Shown one piece after another: positions 26,554-35,547 of a DNA stretch of 64,000 nucleotides. The notes under the pieces are model-generated. The model saw nothing but the letters and a program-made list of their open reading frames with translations, searched no databases and had not been told where the DNA came from. Numbering within the stretch: the stretch's first letter is position 1; the number at the start of each line of letters is the position of its first letter. The position numbers and the translations under genes are program-made. This DNA is from Bacteroides graminisolvens DSM 19988 = JCM 15093 (lineage in GTDB: Bacteria > Bacteroidota > Bacteroidia > Bacteroidales > Bacteroidaceae), in NCBI RefSeq assembly GCF_000428125.1, contig NZ_KE386628.1, forward strand, positions 36,194 to 100,193. Direction: 5' to 3'.

Positions 26554-27139
26554 TTACCACCCAAACTGTACCGGTACATTCTGTAACTCCGGTCTATTAT
26601 TATACAATGATCGTGTGTCTTGTGATTGTGGATGCACTATGATGGCATATTTCCACCATACATTAGTAGCGTTGACAATATCTTCCCGTCGATATACTCT
26701 GTCACATCCCATGTAGAGACCATTGGTATAGGTTTTCCCTTTTGACCAGGGGTCATATATTTCAAAGAGAACAGTATTGTTAATCACCTAATACCCCTTT
26801 CGGGTAGTTCATTATACTGATGAGTGTACTTCGTTGCAGCCCGGTGTTAGGACTTGCTGTGATAAAAACGGTTGCGGTGTCATCTTTGTTAGCTTCTTTA
26901 TTAATGTAAAGCCAGTTGTCTTCATTGCTTTTTATCTCCCATTCTGCATTTGATATGATTTGTATCTTTTGACTTTGTGCACCTTCGGCATCGAGATGGA
27001 TTTCTTTATTTGTTATGGTAATTACTGCTCTCTCCTTTTCTGCAGAGCACGATAAGAGTACGATAACTCCAACTGTTATCGTACACCATATTTTTAAATC
27101 CTTATAATACCTTAAGGCTGCTATTTTTTTCATGTTCAC
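26554..27139 (-). pseudogene. BACON-domain lipoprotein remnant, broken into two frames
   Basis: The first frame (27139-26780) encodes 119 aa with a lipoprotein signal (VIVLLSC) and a BACON-like beta domain (AEGAQSQKIQIISNAEWEI, ITASPNTGLQRSTLISI). It ends abruptly, and a second frame (26787-26554, GTG start, overlap 8 bases) carries 77 more residues ending VPVQFGW. BACON domains occur in Bacteroidetes surface glycan-binding lipoproteins that are several times longer. The pair is best read as a frameshifted and truncated gene marking the left edge of the disordered region; two real short genes are less likely. Confidence 0.6.
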
Positions 27140-27328
27140 CTTTTCATTGCTGATGCACGAAAGTAGCTATAAATTATTTTTTCTTCAAGTAATATTCACA
27201 GAAATTGATTCAATTATAATAGGAATCTTACATAATATATTATATTTGTTGTAAGTTGTTAATGTTTTAGGACTTTGATTAGTTATTTCGGTGGTTGTAG
27301 GCTATTTTGATGTTAAGAATATTAGACT

Positions 27329-27817
27329 ATGATAGTAAAATGGAAATTTGTTTTAATACTTGTTGGAGTACTAATAGTATTCTGTTGCTGTGAATCAGGA
27401 AAAAAAATCCAAAATCAAGGGGTTAAGGATATATATGGTCATCCAATTGGCTTTTTATTTAAAGACAATAGATGCGTGTATTATTCTACAGATGGTAAGA
27501 GAATAACTGCTTGCTCAGGAGGTGTAGACTTTAATGGAGGACGAGATTCTTTGTCTGCATATCTTGGGCGAAAATATATTAATCATCCAAGTTACAATTA
27601 TCAAGAATATAATATGCATGAATATTTCATTGTATTGTTTGATGAAAATCTAAAAATAAGAGAGGTGCGAATCTTATATCGAAAAGGCTACAATAATGAA
27701 CGATTCTTTTATGATAGTATTTTTGTAAATGCCTTAAAGAACACTACTGGCATGTGGCATAAAACTATTGAGAATAAAAAATGGTACACTTATTTACATC
27801 GCCAGAAGATTTATTAA
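27329..27817 (+). CDS. Lipoprotein, candidate immunity protein
   Basis: 162 aa. The N-terminus is hydrophobic and ends in a lipobox-like VFCCCES, so it is probably an outer- or inner-membrane lipoprotein facing the periplasm. No domain was recognised; the C-terminal pattern FVNALKNTTGMWH vaguely recalls the short TonB-like repeats of Bacteroides proteins but this is not claimed. It stands just upstream of the first decayed RHS fragment and is base-rich in AT like the rest of the array. Role as immunity protein is inferred only from the neighbourhood. Confidence 0.75.
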   Translation: MIVKWKFVLILVGVLIVFCCCESGKKIQNQGVKDIYGHPIGFLFKDNRCVYYSTDGKRITACSGGVDFNGGRDSLSAYLGRKYINHPSYNYQEYNMHEYFIVLFDENLKIREVRILYRKGYNNERFFYDSIFVNALKNTTGMWHKTIENKKWYTYLHRQKIY

Positions 27818-27980
27818 AATATGGAGACGGTTTGCAAGAGGCGGTACTACAGCAGTAATAAAAAGCAGACAGATGAGAAAATATAATTTAGACTCTGAAG
27901 GATGGTACTTTCTAATGAACAGGGTTGATATCGACAGAAAGCTGAAAAGATGCGTGTGTGAAATTTTTCAAAATGATTAG

Positions 27981-28045
27981 GGGCTTATAAAATATTATAA
28001 TAAATGTATAACCGAAATATCATATAATGTATTAAATTTGCAAGT
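27981..28045 (+). pseudogene. Decayed RHS core fragment
   Basis: Only the conserved AT-rich stretch of the RHS core remains (bases equivalent to YNKSITEISYNVLNLP), with several substitutions and no open frame. The following gene starts 43 bases later. The stretch from 27,818 to here holds no gene that can be supported. Confidence 0.7.
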
Positions 28046-28087
28046 GACTTTTTGAAATTTATTTCGTGCCAAATGTAGTATTTATCT

Positions 28088-28378
28088 TTGATATATATGA
28101 ATCCTGTAAAGAAGACATTATTAACCTTATTAGGTTGGATTATATTGATCTTTTTCGTTAATTTAGTAATTGGGGCTAAGGGCGATTTTAATTTTATTTT
28201 AACGGTCTATGCCTTTTATTTGATCCCTGTTGTAGGAATTATATCTTATGTATTGTTCTTGCTTATTGATAAGAAAAGTTGGATACGCGACAATTTAAGC
28301 ATAACAATTGCTTTTGGTGGATTTTTATTCTTTTGGTTGCTGAGTATAGTCTTTTATATTTATGATCTTTTTGAATAA
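28088..28378 (+). CDS. Small membrane protein, paralogue of 28657-28938
   Basis: 96 aa with three hydrophobic helices and few loops. It begins MNPVKKTLLTLLGWIIL and is clearly related along its length to the 93-aa protein encoded at 28657 (MNPxKxTLLxLxxWIIL; YxFYLxP; IVFYI). Each lies directly after a decayed RHS fragment, the position of an immunity gene in an Rhs tip cassette. A membrane-embedded immunity protein would fit a pore-forming or envelope toxin; the toxin itself is lost. Confidence 0.75.
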   Translation: MIYMNPVKKTLLTLLGWIILIFFVNLVIGAKGDFNFILTVYAFYLIPVVGIISYVLFLLIDKKSWIRDNLSITIAFGGFLFFWLLSIVFYIYDLFE

Positions 28379-28430
28379 GATGATTGATTCAATCTCTGTT
28401 TTGTAAGCCTCAAAGAGGACTTTAGGCTAG

Positions 28431-28480
28431 CAGTAAAATTAGAATCAAAATCTTATATAATGTGTTAAAATTGTTGCTGA
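28431..28480 (+). pseudogene. Decayed RHS core fragment
   Basis: About 50 bases resembling the same RHS core stretch (ATCTTATATAATGT..TTAAA..TTGCTG). It precedes the second membrane-protein paralogue, repeating the arrangement fragment-then-small gene. The rest of 28,379-28,656 shows no gene. Confidence 0.5.
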
Positions 28481-28656
28481 TAGTTGTTGTTTATTTTATT
28501 ATGAACACATGCACTTTGCAGCTTATAAGTAAAAGAAGTTATAACTGTAGGAGATTGTATACGAAGTCTGGATTTAATTTTTATGATTGTTTTACTTGTT
28601 AGGCTACCGCAAGGAAGGTATGAGCCTGTAGGTGGAAAACGCTAAAGATAGTAATA

Positions 28657-28938
28657 ATGAACCCCATTAAAATAACTTTACTTGTATTGTTTGCTTGGAT
28701 AATACTGGCAAAATTATATGTGTCTAACTTTATAGAGGATGTTTCAGAAAAACCGTTTGAAGTTGCGATGTATTCTTTCTATTTGGCTCCGTTTGTATGT
28801 ATTATAGCTTTTGTTGCGAGTCTTTTCTTTTATCGTTCATGGATAATCAATAATAGAATTGTAATTACAATATTCTCATTAATACTGCTTGCATGGTCTT
28901 TTTTGATAGTTTTTTATATTAAATCATTATTTCAGTAA
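28657..28938 (+). CDS. Small membrane protein, paralogue of 28088-28378
   Basis: 93 aa, three hydrophobic helices. It shares start, helix spacing and the FYLAP / IVFYIKSLFQ segments with the protein at 28088. The two genes probably arose by cassette duplication and then diverged. Function unknown; candidate immunity protein by position. Confidence 0.75.
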   Translation: MNPIKITLLVLFAWIILAKLYVSNFIEDVSEKPFEVAMYSFYLAPFVCIIAFVASLFFYRSWIINNRIVITIFSLILLAWSFLIVFYIKSLFQ

Positions 28939-28965
28939 CTAGGCTTTTTAAATTAAATAAAACAT

Positions 28966-29175
28966 ATGGCTGTTGACTTTGCTGAACTAATAGGTAGGGT
29001 GATTCATTGGTTAATACATAGTTGGAAAACAAGTTTGCAAGATGAAGTGGAAGGTAGCCTTGATGCTACTTGGGGCAGAATGTACGACATGGAAAACTAT
29101 ATAATTGGAGTGGTTACAGTTGTAATCATATTAGTAATTGTTCTTCTGTTAGTTTTTTTATCTTCTATTGAATGA
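28966..29175 (+). CDS. Small single-helix membrane protein
   Basis: 69 aa. A soluble N-terminal half (VDFAELIGRVIHWLIH, EVEGSLDATWGRMYD) is followed by one long hydrophobic helix (IIGVVTVVIILVIVLLLVFL). It starts 28 bases after the preceding membrane-protein gene and may be in the same transcript. No family recognised. Confidence 0.6.
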   Translation: MAVDFAELIGRVIHWLIHSWKTSLQDEVEGSLDATWGRMYDMENYIIGVVTVVIILVIVLLLVFLSSIE

Positions 29176-29349
29176 GATAAAAGGCTCGGAATTTCTCTAA
29201 TTTTGATTTAGCATTAGCTACTCAATTAGAGTACAGAATGGTTATAAAAATGATAAAGTAGAGACTTATGGTGTTGTGATATTTTTTTTTATAATTCAAA
29301 AGGATAAGTACCTCAGAATAGATGTTTTAATGTTAAACAATTTTTTGCT

Positions 29350-30006
29350 ATGAAAATAAAGTATTGTATTTTATTGCTAATAAGTGTTTTGTGCATGGGA
29401 GTTAGGGCCCAAACTAAGCAGCTTGGGACCATGTTTTTATTTGAGAATTATCTAGAGACTTTTAAAAAAACATCTTTACCAATTAATTTGGATAGAGATG
29501 CTGTATTTGAAATAGTTAACAATGGGTCTCGATTACATGAAATAAATAATAGTTTTAAAAGATTTATCCCTACAGAACTTCTGAAAAGAAATCTTAATAG
29601 CACATTTAAAAGCTTGTATTTGCTTCCTAGTCGCGATAGTATTGTTGTTACTTTAGTAATGCAAGAGTATACAGATAAACATGAGATGGAGAATGCTAGA
29701 ATTTATATTATAACCTACAATAAAAAAAATCATTTTGTTGATTATCAAGAGCTTGCAGGTGTCGTGGTTGATTTTTGGGAGGCTTTTGGAGAGATAAGTT
29801 GCGATTATGCTATCGTTAGTAAATGTTATCAATATAAAATGGGTAATAAAGTTGATATGATTAAATATTTTTGTTTTGCAGAAGATATATATGAGTATTA
29901 TATTACTAACTCTGGGATGGTAAAAAAAACGAAAGAAACTAAGAGGAATGGCTATTTTGAATGTGGGGAGACGGGATATAATTATATTAAACCTATGAAC
30001 AACTAA
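29350..30006 (+). CDS. Secreted protein, candidate immunity protein
   Basis: 218 aa with a signal peptide (KIKYCILLLISVLCMGVRAQ, cleavage after RAQ). The mature protein is mixed alpha/beta with a short FENYLETFKKTSLPINL opening that resembles the openings of the array's lipoproteins at 58470 and 59241 (xxYLDNFxITNIPLVI; LLKFANFEMP). This suggests a loosely related family of periplasmic proteins within the array. No enzyme motif seen. The stretch 29,176-29,349 has no gene. Confidence 0.7.
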   Translation: MKIKYCILLLISVLCMGVRAQTKQLGTMFLFENYLETFKKTSLPINLDRDAVFEIVNNGSRLHEINNSFKRFIPTELLKRNLNSTFKSLYLLPSRDSIVVTLVMQEYTDKHEMENARIYIITYNKKNHFVDYQELAGVVVDFWEAFGEISCDYAIVSKCYQYKMGNKVDMIKYFCFAEDIYEYYITNSGMVKKTKETKRNGYFECGETGYNYIKPMNN

Positions 30007-30214
30007 TAAACTGCATAATTAGCCATGATCATGAACTGAATATTCCTTGTAATCACAATGCTAATATATTCCCTGAATAACCCTTTATTCGCAGAATACT
30101 GTATATGTAATAGGGAAAAGCTATAAAGGCTATATTTTCCCAAAAGAAGTTGTTATTGTAATGGAATTAAAATCAAAATAGCCTCTCCCCAAAAAAGAAA
30201 GAAAAGAAATAAAT

Positions 30215-30787
30215 ATGGTAGAAAAAAGACATTCCAAAATATTTAGGCATAAAGCATTCACAATTTTATCTCTTATTGCTGTAGTAGTGGCAATTATAAT
30301 TTTACTCAGGATTAAGAGTTTAAAAGATACATACAAGTCTGAATCCGAGGATCTTGTTCCTTTAGTATCTTTGATTTCTACTGTTTTACAATGGAAAGAC
30401 TCTGCTTATTGCGTGGTAGCAGAGAGCGGAGATTTATGTCCCATCTTGGAAAGAGAAAACGAAAAAATAAGTGAGTATAAAAAACTCACTTACAAAGAAT
30501 TTATTAATCTCTCATATAGAGACACCTTGGTCGTTGATAGTATTTCTTTTGCAATTTTAAAGAAGTATGTTGTTCTTCCCCAGGCTCGCGTTGATTCCAT
30601 TTACATAAGTAATGGAGTACAAGGTTTACTTTTTGCTTATTTTAAAGATGCATGGTTTAATGGAGATAGTTTACTTACTTTACCTGAGCAGCGGTATGTC
30701 GTTTTTTTGTTGCGACATAATCAGTATGATGTAGATATTGATGACGAATCAGGTTGCTTATACATCACTCCTCGTGATCCTAATTGA
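30215..30787 (+). CDS. Membrane-anchored hypothetical protein, candidate immunity protein
   Basis: 190 aa. One N-terminal helix (AFTILSLIAVVVAIIILL, about residues 13-31) anchors a soluble domain. No domain recognised. It is followed within 40 bases by a small decayed RHS fragment, so it lies at the end of one cassette and before the next. The gap 30,007-30,214 contains no gene. Confidence 0.7.
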   Translation: MVEKRHSKIFRHKAFTILSLIAVVVAIIILLRIKSLKDTYKSESEDLVPLVSLISTVLQWKDSAYCVVAESGDLCPILERENEKISEYKKLTYKEFINLSYRDTLVVDSISFAILKKYVVLPQARVDSIYISNGVQGLLFAYFKDAWFNGDSLLTLPEQRYVVFLLRHNQYDVDIDDESGCLYITPRDPN

Positions 30788-30820
30788 AAATAGCGAAAGA
30801 AAGGTGATATAATTGTAAGC

Positions 30821-30873
30821 AGAATCATTTTGGTAATAATGGTGTGATTGTAAGTGCCAGCGGTGGCGCTCAG
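30821..30873 (+). pseudogene. Decayed RHS core fragment
   Basis: Encodes a remnant of HFGNNGVIVSASGG, equivalent to the DHLGNNRVIASASG stretch of the better copies, then stops directly before the next small gene. Confidence 0.75.
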
Positions 30874-30882
30874 AAATATTAA

Positions 30883-31287
30883 ATGTATAATAAAATGAGA
30901 TACTTATTATTGAGTTTATTGTTATTACTTAGCAGTTGTACAAATAAACGTCCTGCTTTTAACTATTTTGTAGGGACATGGGAATCTAAGGCAGGAGGAC
31001 AGATAGTATTAAACGCAGATAGCAGTTGTATCGTTCAAAATGTGAATGATATAAGTGGTGCAAAGAAAAGCTTTCTAGGAAAATGGTTATTTAGGATGAA
31101 GGATGATCTAGATGAGAATAGATGTAATATATCTATACGGGAAGATGATGGAGTGGAATATATGTTGTTTTACATTTCAGGAAAAGGTCTGTTTGGAAAT
31201 CAGGCACCATGGTATCTTTTTCAGTACATAGGAGATCCTGATGATTTTAAGAAATATGAGTTTAATAAGAACGTGACACAATATTAA
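30883..31287 (+). CDS. Lipoprotein, candidate immunity protein
   Basis: 134 aa with a typical lipoprotein signal (YLLLSLLLLLSSC). The mature part has short beta strands, beginning FNYFVGTWESKAGGQIVLNADSSC, reminiscent of lipocalin-like small lipoproteins of Bacteroidetes. It starts 9 bases after an RHS fragment, the immunity position. The possible internal start MRYLL (residue 5) gives a more standard signal peptide. Confidence 0.75.
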   Translation: MYNKMRYLLLSLLLLLSSCTNKRPAFNYFVGTWESKAGGQIVLNADSSCIVQNVNDISGAKKSFLGKWLFRMKDDLDENRCNISIREDDGVEYMLFYISGKGLFGNQAPWYLFQYIGDPDDFKKYEFNKNVTQY

Positions 31288-31685
31288 AAACCACATTGTG
31301 TTAGTTGTTAAATTTTTAGATTTTCAGTGCTGTTTAGTAGTCGGCATTTAACAACTTAATTGCCCATGATCATGAAAGATACATATTACTTATAATATTT
31401 GTAACTATTTGAAAAGAGAAAAGGTTTATACTCATTCAATAAAGTAAAAATGAGATAAGTAAATATAAATGTCAATACGTGGACTTTATAACTGAAAATG
31501 GTGATATTTTTATAGCTTTTTTAAAAGACATTGATAATATGAATATGTTATCATAAGATATTGTTGCGATTTTTGTTAAAGGATTCAGTGTAAGCCGGCA
31601 GCCTTACAAGTACAATGAATGATCAGGAGAAGGATTGAAAGAATGATAGTATATTTGGAAATAAAAATAATGGAGGACAATAGCA
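31288..31685 (+). other. Intergenic stretch with one RHS remnant
   Basis: No gene is supported. Positions 31,572-31,640 contain a short degenerate copy of the RHS segment equivalent to SATSQQPYKYN. The motif CCCATGATCATGAA near 31,363 also occurs in slightly altered form at 30,020, after another small gene, suggesting shared downstream sequence. Confidence 0.6.
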
Positions 31686-32264
31686 ATGAAAGGCCTAATT
31701 TTAAGTGTATGTATTTCTCTTTTGAGTGTAGCTGGTTCGAGAGGAACAAATCAGTCTAGCTTTATATATTGGGAGGATATGACTACAACTGAACAAGATA
31801 ATATTTTATATTCTCCTGCAATCTGTAAAAATGCTGTTAGGTATTATCTGAAGAATTTTAGAACCACAGATAATAAGTTAACTGAAGAACTTTTAAGTGA
31901 GATAACCTGCAATGGTAATTCTAATCAAGAAGTAATATTTTATTTCTATATTTTCAATCAAATATGTTTGGAATCTGACAGTGCTTTAAGTGAAATTTTA
32001 GGAAAGTATTGTATGAAGTTCGCGTTGATAAATCCTGAATTTACTCTTTGGTATTTTAAGAAAAATCCCAAGGTTGAAAAGGTATATGCAGAGTTGATGG
32101 GAACTGAATTTTATTTTAAGGAAGATGGTAGTTCAGATATTGAGTACAATTATAAAGACTTTAAGAAGGCAATTGAAACAAGAATAAAAAATAACCCCGA
32201 GTATAAAGAAATAGCATCTTTATTTTATCATGAAATTGAAATTGTAATGAAAAAAATGGATTGA
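31686..32264 (+). CDS. Secreted hypothetical protein, candidate immunity protein
   Basis: 192 aa, signal peptide KGLILSVCISLLSVAGSRG, then an alpha-helical mature domain (TTTEQDNILYSPAICKNAVRYYL; EYKEIASLFYHEIEIVMKK). A tail-end copy of this gene (about 65 bases, roughly 90 percent alike by eye) exists on the minus strand at 44,533-44,598, showing the gene was once duplicated. No known family recognised. Confidence 0.75.
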   Translation: MKGLILSVCISLLSVAGSRGTNQSSFIYWEDMTTTEQDNILYSPAICKNAVRYYLKNFRTTDNKLTEELLSEITCNGNSNQEVIFYFYIFNQICLESDSALSEILGKYCMKFALINPEFTLWYFKKNPKVEKVYAELMGTEFYFKEDGSSDIEYNYKDFKKAIETRIKNNPEYKEIASLFYHEIEIVMKKMD

Positions 32265-32319
32265 TGGACCAACAAATGAAAGATATGCATACCTCATAGG
32301 CAAGCTAAACGAAACTTTA

Positions 32320-32729
32320 TACGTATGCCTACGATCATGCGGGAAGACTGAGCAAAAATATAATAAGAATATAGTCAAAGTCTCATATTATATATTAAAT
32401 TTGTTGCAGATTCTTAAGTCATATGACCAATGAAAACGGCTTATTTAAACTTATCAGTATGTCTTTTGCTGAGGTGTCCGCTACAAGTCAGCAATCTTAT
32501 AAGTACAACGGTAAGGAACTGAATACGGAAAGAGAGGATGTTTTTTATAATTATTCTACTCGGTATATAGACTCTGCATTGGGGATTTATATTATGTATC
32601 CCTGAGGAGTGATTTTGGTGAAGTAATAGGAAAATGTGTTGACCGGACAATAGGAAAGGCTGTGCCAACTACTAAAGCGATTGTACATATGGGAAAAGAT
32701 GGCGCACATATTGTTCCCACAAAACTTTA
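32320..32729 (+). pseudogene. RHS core fragment with toxin-tail remnant
   Basis: Pieces of three RHS segments are joined by deletions: the DHAGRLT region, the YNKNIVKVSYYILNL region, and MSFAEVSATSQQSYKYNGKEL through YSTRYIDSALG (the last open from 32,423). A different sequence follows, reading VIGKCVDRTIGKAVPTTKAI and HMGKDGAHIVPTKL to a stop at 32,728-32,730. This is the C-terminal tail of a tip protein, immediately before a small gene. Confidence 0.7.
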
Positions 32730-32735
32730 AATATT

Positions 32736-33023
32736 ATGGAAAGAAAAGACATACTATTATCAGCACAAAGAGCTATGCTTGGCGCAGTAACGCCCAATAT
32801 GCAAGCTATTACAATTGGCTATAAAAAAATGCCTGTCATCTTAAGAGTTTATTTTAAGACACAGCCAAGAGAGGATGAATGCGAATTGGTAAAATAAATT
32901 ACAACTGAGATTGTTGCCGATTTTAATGAGAAAGAGATAACATACATAAAAGAAGAAATTTTTGTAGCTCAAAAACTTGAATGTTTAGACGATTGGCTTT
33001 ATTTGCAGTATGTAAATATCTAA
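32736..33023 (+). pseudogene. Cytoplasmic-type immunity gene with in-frame stop
   Basis: A 95-codon frame starting MERKDILLSAQRAMLG is interrupted by TAA at 32,895-32,897 and resumes ITTEIVADFNEKEITYIKEE to a stop at 33,021-33,023. The two halves read together as one compact soluble protein of the size of many immunity proteins. It starts 6 bases after the toxin-tail stop. Loss of the stop by suppression is unlikely, so it is called a pseudogene. Confidence 0.65.
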
Positions 33024-33123
33024 TCATGTGACAAAATTGTTGTGTTTGTTTTTTTTTGTGAATCATATCAAAGCTTTGATTAATTGTTAATTCCAAGTAG
33101 CATACTAATTTAATATGAGAAAA

Positions 33124-33198
33124 AAATAAGAAGGTATATGAGGTTGCAACCGCTAAAGGTAATAATCTAATTACGCGATCGCTTAAAGAGATAAATTG
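33124..33198 (+). pseudogene. Toxin-tail remnant upstream of the ankyrin gene
   Basis: A short frame NKKVYEVATAKGNNLIT followed by RSLKEIN and TGA has the look of the end of a tip protein. No RHS sequence remains before it. The ankyrin-repeat gene begins 32 bases later. Confidence 0.4.
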
Positions 33199-33230
33199 AT
33201 GAAAATTATGAGATAAAAAGACAATTAACA

Positions 33231-33830
33231 ATGGAGAATTTCAATGAATTGCTAAAAGATGCAATAGCTTGTAATGATATTCATTTTTTAGAGATGAATA
33301 GACATAAATACGACATTAATCATCGATTTCCGGACGAAGATAATGATACATTGTTGTTATATTCGATAGGTGATTCCCAAAGTGATACTTATTCTTTTTT
33401 CATAGAAAATGGAGCTGATATAACACTAGTCAATGATTTGGGAGAAGGTGTTTTTCATAGTATTGTTTACTCCGGCTTAGTAGAAAGAATGGCTGATATT
33501 ATTAATCAACCATTGAATGCTATTTGCTTGCTAAATACTCAAACGAAAGAAGGTGTGACTCCTTTATTGCTATCTGTATTATTAGAGAAAAATGACATTT
33601 TTGATTTTTTATTAAAGATGGGAGCAGATGTGAATCTGTCTGATAATACAGGAAATTCGCCTCTTCATCCTGCTTGCTTTCAAGGGCATAAAGAGATGGT
33701 TTCACGATTGCTCGAAAATGGAGCTAATCTACGCTTAAAAACGCACAAAGGAAATTATCCATTGGCGTTGGCTATTAACGGTGATCATGATGAGATTGCA
33801 AAGTACTTGTTTCATAGAATATATGATTAG
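33231..33830 (+). CDS. Ankyrin-repeat protein, candidate immunity protein
   Basis: 199 aa with about four ankyrin repeats. The clearest are TPLLLSVLLEKNDIFDFLLKMGADVN and SPLHPACFQGHKEMVSRLLENGAN, each with the helix-turn-helix and the GAD/GAN turn. No signal peptide, so cytoplasmic. Ankyrin proteins are a known class of immunity protein in polymorphic toxin systems, and this gene lies directly after a toxin-tail remnant. The matching toxin is gone. Confidence 0.82.
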   Translation: MENFNELLKDAIACNDIHFLEMNRHKYDINHRFPDEDNDTLLLYSIGDSQSDTYSFFIENGADITLVNDLGEGVFHSIVYSGLVERMADIINQPLNAICLLNTQTKEGVTPLLLSVLLEKNDIFDFLLKMGADVNLSDNTGNSPLHPACFQGHKEMVSRLLENGANLRLKTHKGNYPLALAINGDHDEIAKYLFHRIYD

Positions 33831-33922
33831 TTCTTTATGCTTAACTTAATCTTCGGATAAGGTTAGCTATTCCACAAGCTGTAGATGGTTAACTAGTAAC
33901 CAATTAATTAAATCATTTAATT

Positions 33923-34239
33923 ATGGAAAGGGTAAATTTGTGGTTTATATTACTTGCTTCTTTTTTTTATATTGGGTATGTGTATATCTCATAGCTTTGA
34001 TAATGGAATCACATGCGTCAGGATTTGAACAATATCTTTTAAGGATTATTGCCGAAGGCTTTGATTTGTTCCCTTTTTTTGAGATTATTGTTATGATATT
34101 AGTGGGTTTTATTGATAAAAAATGGTTTAAATATAACAAAGCAATGTTAACACTTACTGTTTTGTATTCAGGAGCTTATCTGCTGTTGAATTTAATAATT
34201 ATATACTTGCCTGTTTGTTTCTTACTGTTCGTACTTTAG
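33923..34239 (+). pseudogene. Membrane protein with a frame change in a T8 run (paralogue of 39425-39715)
   Basis: ATG at 33,923 opens MERVNLWFILLASFF, then a run of eight T (33,961-33,968) after which the reading must shift to continue FLYWVCVYLIALIMESHASGFEQYL. The two frames together match the intact 97-aa membrane protein at 39425 (YWIILFIVAITVDSQHAGGEQYF; AKGIDLSP; KKW). Three to four helices. A GTG at 33,940 opens the second frame without the first helix part. Either a true one-base mutation or a phase-variable tract. Confidence 0.65.
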
Positions 34240-34313
34240 GTTGATTAACATCAGCCTTATTAGCCTTTTGCGGAATTGTACGATTGATACGCCTGTCTTT
34301 CAAATGATTTGTA

Positions 34314-34799
34314 TTATTTTAATTTTAAATTTGTTGGTATTTTATGTTTTTCTCTTGATTGTTCAAAGGAAAGAGAATCCAATGGACCAACTAATCCCGA
34401 TTTTATAATTCTATACGAATACGATTTGTTTAAATATTGTGATTTTTCAACAATACTATCAAAAGTACTTGAATCATTGAGATTTACAGGAATACTCTTG
34501 TCGATAATCCAATAATGCTTATTCGATTTTGCAATAATCCACCTTTTATCAAAATTGTACTTTTCAACTTTATCTTTTACAACATAATACCAATTGTATT
34601 TTTTTGTTGTTCCATTAAAAGAACGATAATAAATACTTTTATCCATTTCCAATGTGTAATTATTGCCAAAATCTATCTCCGTATACCAATTGTAAGTTGG
34701 CATAAAGAAAAAAATATAAATAAGTACAGTGACTATAATAGCAATTAATGAAATTGCTATCACTTTGATTATGCGTTTCATTGACTTTTGATCATGCAA
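34314..34799 (-). CDS. Membrane-anchored hypothetical protein, candidate immunity protein
   Basis: 161 aa on the minus strand. One helix (VIAISLIAIIVTVLIYIFFF) anchors a soluble domain rich in aromatic residues (YNWYTEIDFGNNYTLEMDKS; HYWIIDKSIPVNL). It follows an RHS fragment on the same strand (34,823-35,037), which is the immunity position for a minus-strand cassette. No known family identified. An alternative start at MKRIIK (residue 7) is possible. Confidence 0.75.
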   Translation of the reverse strand: MHDQKSMKRIIKVIAISLIAIIVTVLIYIFFFMPTYNWYTEIDFGNNYTLEMDKSIYYRSFNGTTKKYNWYYVVKDKVEKYNFDKRWIIAKSNKHYWIIDKSIPVNLNDSSTFDSIVEKSQYLNKSYSYRIIKSGLVGPLDSLSFEQSREKHKIPTNLKLK

Positions 34800-34822
34800 T
34801 ATCGTCCGAAATACTAATGGTT

Positions 34823-35037
34823 GACTCCTCTTTCCGTATCCAGTTTCTTACCATTGTACTTGTAAGGCTGTTGGCTTATACTCGAGCTCCCAATCATTTT
34901 ACTACACCGAGCACCGCTTTTAATTTCCGTCCATCGGCTGCATATGTATATATGTATCCGTGGCAGAATAAATTTTAAGTGTCTGCAGCAAATTTAATAC
35001 ATTATATGATATTTATGCTATACTTTTATTTTATTTT
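34823..35037 (-). pseudogene. RHS core fragment
   Basis: On the minus strand the pieces YNKSI..NIxYNVLNLLQTLK, a YTYAADGRKLKAV stretch and QQPYKYNGKKLDTERG are present, separated by deletions. The bases after KLKAV follow the non-deleted ancestral sequence, as in the copies at 46,746 and 51,331. The gap 35,038-35,240 holds no gene. Confidence 0.75.
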
Positions 35038-35240
35038 TTCAGTTTTCTAGCATGACCATAGGCGTAGGTCTTGGTCCTTATTAATTGCATGTTTATTTAT
35101 GATGATTAGTATATTTCACAGCTATCCCATTAAAATCTATAATCGTCTTTTTAAAATATTAAATATTGCCATCACTGTTATCCAGTATGGCGAGATCAAT
35201 GCTGTAGCTTCCATTTAATAGAATATATTTAATATAAAAC

Positions 35241-35380
35241 GGTTGCCTGATAAAATATTATAATATTATTATAGCCCAGATTTCACATAACATATTAAAT
35301 TTGCGGCAGATGAGGTCTGTCTTTTGCTGAAGGGTTCAGTACATGCCAACAATATAACAAGTATAATGGGTAAGGAGGAG
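35241..35380 (+). pseudogene. RHS core fragment with internal deletion
   Basis: The AT-rich core stretch (ATAAAATATTATAAT to AAATTTGCGGCAGA) is joined directly to the SFAEGSATSQQPYKYNGKE region. The piece between them is missing. Confidence 0.7.
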
Positions 35381-35383
35381 CAG

Positions 35384-35491
35384 ATGATGAAAATATTTAT
35401 CCCTATATTACTTAGTCTTTTTTTTCTGTCAAACAGCAAAGCATAAGATTCAGAATTTAAAATGTATTTAAATGAATTTAGGCAAATATGA
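35384..35491 (+). pseudogene. Remnant of a small lipoprotein gene (58470/59241 family)
   Basis: MMKIFIPILLSLFFLSNSKA ends in TAA; the same frame continues DSEFKMYLNEFRQI to TGA. This matches the start of the lipoprotein at 58470 (FLTNCKAQNSDFKSYLDNF), with the lipobox cysteine and the following Gln lost. The gene is truncated and dead. Confidence 0.6.
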
Positions 35492-35547
35492 AAGGCCTCT
35501 TTTGGGGTAATGATAAACAGTTCTTTTTCTAATTTATTATTTTTATT

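Noticed and set aside
33940..34239. GTG start at 33,940 as an intact gene
   Set aside because: Comparison with the paralogue at 39,425 shows that the natural start lies in the other frame at 33,923, before the T8 run.
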